Assembly: GCA_030593185.1 (NCBI GenBank)
Contig: JAUVHQ010000098.1
Coordinates: 1 to 7,313, forward strand
DNA: 7,313 nt
Direction: 5' to 3'
Source of the DNA: Bacteroidota bacterium
GTDB taxonomy: Bacteria > Bacteroidota > Bacteroidia > Bacteroidales > VadinHA17
The position numbers were made by a program, and so were the translations under genes. Position 1 is the stretch's first letter. Each line of letters begins with the position of its first letter. Below are positions 4,897-7,313 of this stretch, in pieces. The notes under the pieces were generated by a model. It was not told the DNA's origin, made no database searches, and saw nothing but the letters and a program-made list of their open reading frames with translations.

Positions 4897-6495
4897 ATGA
4901 GTAAGAAGAAAATCTGGTTCTTAGCAATCATTATGACATTTGGTTTACTAGGCCTGATACTTGTGCAGGGATACTGGATGAAAAAGGCTGTTATACTGAA
5001 AGAACAACAATTCAGACATTTTGTAAACCAGTCGTTAACAGCTGTAATAAATGAGTTGGAGCTAAGAGAGGCACTTCTCTATGTTGTTGATGAATTAGTA
5101 CTTTCAGAGGTTGATTCATCAGGCAAACAATTTCTTAATAATTTCTCTCCCCATTCTGCTATTTCATTTCAATCTGAAAAAGAAAAGGACAAAATAAAAA
5201 GAATAAATATCGAAACAAACACTTCATTCTATCAACAAATATTTTACCTCTCTGAAAACTTACAAAACAATAGTTTCTCTATTAGTGACAGTATCGGGTT
5301 AAGTATTATTGGTTCGAACATGAATGGTCTTACAGAAATGCTTTCCTATCCTTACCAGATTTTTAATGCTTATTTGAGGCGAAAAGTAAATAACAAAACC
5401 GTGATCATTAATAAAGTTATGAATAAGATGATCAAAAAAAAGCCGGAAATTGAAGAAAGAATTGATTTTAACACCATTGATAATTTACTGGAAAAGGAAT
5501 TTAAAAAGCGAGGTATTAATATAAACTACCAGTTTGCTGTAAAAAAAGTGAACGCCGGCCTGGTATGTAAAACGAATGATTTTAAAACAAAAACTAAATC
5601 GGATGTATATATGCGGGCTCTGTTTCCAAACGATCTGTTTTCATCCAAGGCATATCTTACCCTGTACTTCCCAAAAGAAAAAAAGCTTTTCTATAAATCA
5701 CTGGGATTTATGGGAGCTTCTTCAACTTTCCTGACAATCTTCCTGATAATGACATTTATTGCTACTTTGCTAATAATATTCAGGCAGAAAAAGCTATCGC
5801 AGATTAAGACAGATTTCGTGAACAATATGACACATGAATTAAAAACGCCGATTTCAACTATTTCTCTTGCTTCTCAAATGCTTAAAGATAAAGGGATAGG
5901 CATTACAGAAAAAAAACTCAACCATATATCAGGAATAATTGAACAAGAAAGTAAACGCCTTGGGTACCAGGTTGAGAAGGTACTCCAGATGGCAATATTT
6001 GATAAAGGAAAAATCAAATTAAACCGTAAAGAAATTGATGTCCATTTACTGCTATCCAATGTAGCATCAAACTTTGAGATGCAGGTTGCAAATAAAAATG
6101 GCATTATCATTTTGGAACTTAATGCAAAAACCCCGATTATCAGAGCAGATGAAGTGCATTTTTCAAATATCTTATCAAACCTCGCTGATAATGCTATAAA
6201 ATATTGTAGTGCAAAGCCTGAGATAATTCTCTCTGCATGGGACACCAGAAAAAAATTGTTTATAGCAGTAAAAGACAATGGGATTGGGATCTCAAAGAAA
6301 GATCAGAAAAGAATATTTGAAAAGTTCTATCGTGTTTCAACAGGCAATATTCACAATGTAAAAGGATTTGGGCTCGGTCTTTGTTATGTTAAAACGATTG
6401 TTGAAGAACACGGAGGTTCAATAAATATTGAAAGTCAAACCGGCAAGGGTACACGTTTTATATTATCATTCCCTATTAATAATAACCATGGATAA
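4897..6495 (+). CDS. Membrane sensor histidine kinase, RprX-like
   Basis: This 532-residue inner-membrane kinase autophosphorylates on His and passes the phosphate to the adjacent response regulator. A first membrane segment spans about 6-28 (IWFLAIIMTFGLLGLILVQGYW). A periplasmic region of about 240 residues has no sensor fold I can name, and a second membrane segment spans about 272-295. The HisKA domain starts almost at once, with no room for HAMP or PAS: phosphoacceptor His313 lies in MTHELKTP, and the HELKT (ExxT) pattern suggests phosphatase activity as well. The ATPase domain has the N box NLADNAIKY (Asn432), the G1 box DNGIGIS (460-466), the F box FEKFYRV and the G2 box GFGLGL (490-495), so it looks catalytically complete. 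The stop overlaps the regulator start by 8 nt, giving tight translational coupling. The layout and N-terminus resemble Bacteroidetes RprX, but orthology is not proven. Confidence 0.93.
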   Translation: MSKKKIWFLAIIMTFGLLGLILVQGYWMKKAVILKEQQFRHFVNQSLTAVINELELREALLYVVDELVLSEVDSSGKQFLNNFSPHSAISFQSEKEKDKIKRINIETNTSFYQQIFYLSENLQNNSFSISDSIGLSIIGSNMNGLTEMLSYPYQIFNAYLRRKVNNKTVIINKVMNKMIKKKPEIEERIDFNTIDNLLEKEFKKRGININYQFAVKKVNAGLVCKTNDFKTKTKSDVYMRALFPNDLFSSKAYLTLYFPKEKKLFYKSLGFMGASSTFLTIFLIMTFIATLLIIFRQKKLSQIKTDFVNNMTHELKTPISTISLASQMLKDKGIGITEKKLNHISGIIEQESKRLGYQVEKVLQMAIFDKGKIKLNRKEIDVHLLLSNVASNFEMQVANKNGIIILELNAKTPIIRADEVHFSNILSNLADNAIKYCSAKPEIILSAWDTRKKLFIAVKDNGIGISKKDQKRIFEKFYRVSTGNIHNVKGFGLGLCYVKTIVEEHGGSINIESQTGKGTRFILSFPINNNHG

Positions 6496-7171
6496 AACAA
6501 GGATACTGCTAGCTGAAGATGATGAGAACCTGGGATCTCTGTTAAAGGAATATCTGAATGCAAAAGGCTATGAAACTGAGCTCTTCGATGACGGCAATAA
6601 AGCATATAGAGGATTTATCAGGGAATACTTTGATCTTTGCCTTCTGGATGTTATGATGCCTGAAAAAGATGGATTTACACTTGCTAAAGAGATAAGGCAA
6701 ATAAACAGTGATATGCCAATACTTTTTCTCACTGCAAAATCGATGAAAGAAGACATTTTGGAAGGGTTTTCAATAGGTGCTGACGATTATATTACCAAGC
6801 CTTTCAGTATGGAAGAGCTTCTGTACCGTATCGAAGCTATCCTTCGCCGGACTAAACAAGACACAATGTGGGAAAACAAAACTTTCCAGATAGGTCAATA
6901 TTTTTTTGATGTCCAAAATCAATTCCTTAAAAAAGGAAACAAAAAAAAGAAGCTTACTACTAAAGAATCAGAATTATTGAAACTTCTTTGCAATAATATG
7001 AATAAGGTTCTTGAAAGAAATTTTACATTACGCACTATCTGGATTGATGATACCTACTTCAACGCCCGCAGTATGGATGTTTATATCACTAAGCTTCGTA
7101 AGTACCTGAAAGACGATCCTTCAATTCAGATCATAAATGTACATGGAAAAGGATTTAAACTTATTTGCTAA
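6488..7171 (+). CDS. OmpR-family response regulator, RprY-like
   Basis: This 227-residue DNA-binding regulator is the expected partner of the upstream kinase. The receiver domain (about 4-122) has the acidic pocket Glu10-Asp11-Asp12, phosphoacceptor Asp54 in LLDVMMP, Thr82 in FLTAKS and Lys104 in YITKPF, so all key residues are present. A linker leads to an OmpR/PhoB winged-helix domain (about 130-227) with LTTKESELLKLLC, the recognition region RSMDVYITKLRKYLKDD and the wing INVHGKGFKLIC. The ending is characteristic of the Bacteroidetes RprY group. The ATG at 6488 lies inside the last codons of the kinase gene (8-nt overlap) and starts directly at the receiver domain; an upstream in-frame start at 6428 would add 20 residues read out of frame from kinase sequence and is rejected. 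The phased TGTTAA array upstream of the kinase gene has the spacing this family uses, so autoregulation is plausible. Confidence 0.95.
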   Translation: MDKTRILLAEDDENLGSLLKEYLNAKGYETELFDDGNKAYRGFIREYFDLCLLDVMMPEKDGFTLAKEIRQINSDMPILFLTAKSMKEDILEGFSIGADDYITKPFSMEELLYRIEAILRRTKQDTMWENKTFQIGQYFFDVQNQFLKKGNKKKKLTTKESELLKLLCNNMNKVLERNFTLRTIWIDDTYFNARSMDVYITKLRKYLKDDPSIQIINVHGKGFKLIC

Positions 7172-7209
7172 ACAAAATTGCCAGTTCTGATAAATATTCG
7201 TAACTAATT

Positions 7210-7244
7210 AGTCGGCAGTCTACAGTCCACAGTCGGCAATTGGC
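7210..7244. repeat. Five degenerate 7-bp tandem units, AGTCNNC type
   Basis: The tract reads AGTCGGC, AGTCTAC, AGTCCAC, AGTCGGC, AATTGGC with exact 7-bp spacing. It begins 39 bp after the regulator stop, in non-coding DNA. Its base composition is richer in G and C than its surroundings. Similar CAGTC-type tracts are, from general recollection, dispersed in intergenic DNA of some Bacteroidota; here only one tract is visible. Confidence 0.7.
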
Positions 7245-7285
7245 GATCGATAAAAATACAAAGTATAATGAGATTAGCCTAAGAA

Positions 7286-7313
7286 TTTAGACATTTTAGC
7301 ATTCTAGACATTT
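7286..7313. repeat. Short tandem tract of TTTAGACAT-type units, running to the window edge
   Basis: Units read TTTAGACAT (7286-7294), TTTAGCAT (7295-7302) and TCTAGACAT (7303-7311), then TT at the edge. The 8-9-bp period is independent in sequence from the 7-bp tract 41 bp upstream. The tract probably continues past the window. No coding potential or hairpin with a T-run is seen in 7172-7313. Confidence 0.6.

Noticed and set aside
5874..6278. 134-residue minus-strand open frame in the kinase gene
   Set aside because: It is antisense to the HisKA and ATPase domains, whose motifs are intact on the + strand.
6428..6487. Longer N-terminus for the response regulator
   Set aside because: The extra 20 residues come from reading the kinase gene out of frame; the receiver domain begins directly after the ATG at 6488.
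7176..7241. Terminator after the response regulator formed by AATTGCC and GGCAATT
   Set aside because: The loop is over 50 nt, the stem only 7 bp, and no T-run follows.
7210..7313. CRISPR-like array
   Set aside because: Units are only 7-9 bp, degenerate and contiguous, with no unique spacers of about 30 bp and no cas genes.

Overview
The window comes from an AT-rich member of the Bacteroidota, probably Bacteroidales/Marinilabiliales-like, though this is inferred from gene content and style and not from a marker gene. The clues are the acpP-fabF-rnc-IPExxxVDY gene order, an RprX/RprY-type two-component pair, an M23 peptidase with the GPHLD variant, matches to the Bacteroidetes -7 box TAnnTTTG, and starts that lack Shine-Dalgarno sequences.

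Region 1 (1-963): the 3' end of an M23-type peptidoglycan peptidase gene on the + strand, cut by the window edge, runs tail to tail into purN on the - strand; the two overlap by 18 bp. Region 2 (964-1106) is a short AT-rich divergent promoter region. Region 3 (1107-3881) is a + strand housekeeping cluster: acpP, fabF, rnc and a small IPExxxVDY-family gene, closed by a clear intrinsic terminator. AcpP carries the growing acyl chain and FabF elongates it, while RNase III processes structured RNA; their grouping is a conserved arrangement.

Region 4 (3882-7171) is the most interesting part. A secreted Asp/Lys/His-rich protein of unknown function is encoded on the - strand and is divergent from a + strand pair encoding a membrane histidine kinase and an OmpR-family response regulator that overlap by 8 nt. 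The 120-bp gap between the divergent genes holds a phased array of TGTTAA-like hexamers at 10/11/10-bp steps, three exact and one with a single mismatch, plus a weaker unit 11 bp further out. This is the geometry expected for an OmpR/PhoB-type regulator binding as tandem dimers. The array abuts a TAnnTTTG box for the secreted protein gene and lies 28 bp upstream of a TAnnTTTG box for the kinase gene. The simplest reading is an autoregulated signalling module in which the regulator controls both the kinase operon and a periplasmic partner or effector. That reading is inference.

Region 5 (7172-7313) is non-coding and carries two different short-period degenerate repeat tracts: a 7-bp AGTCNNC type and an 8-9-bp TTTAGACAT type. 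They look like the dispersed intergenic repeats of some Bacteroidota genomes, and the second continues to the window edge.
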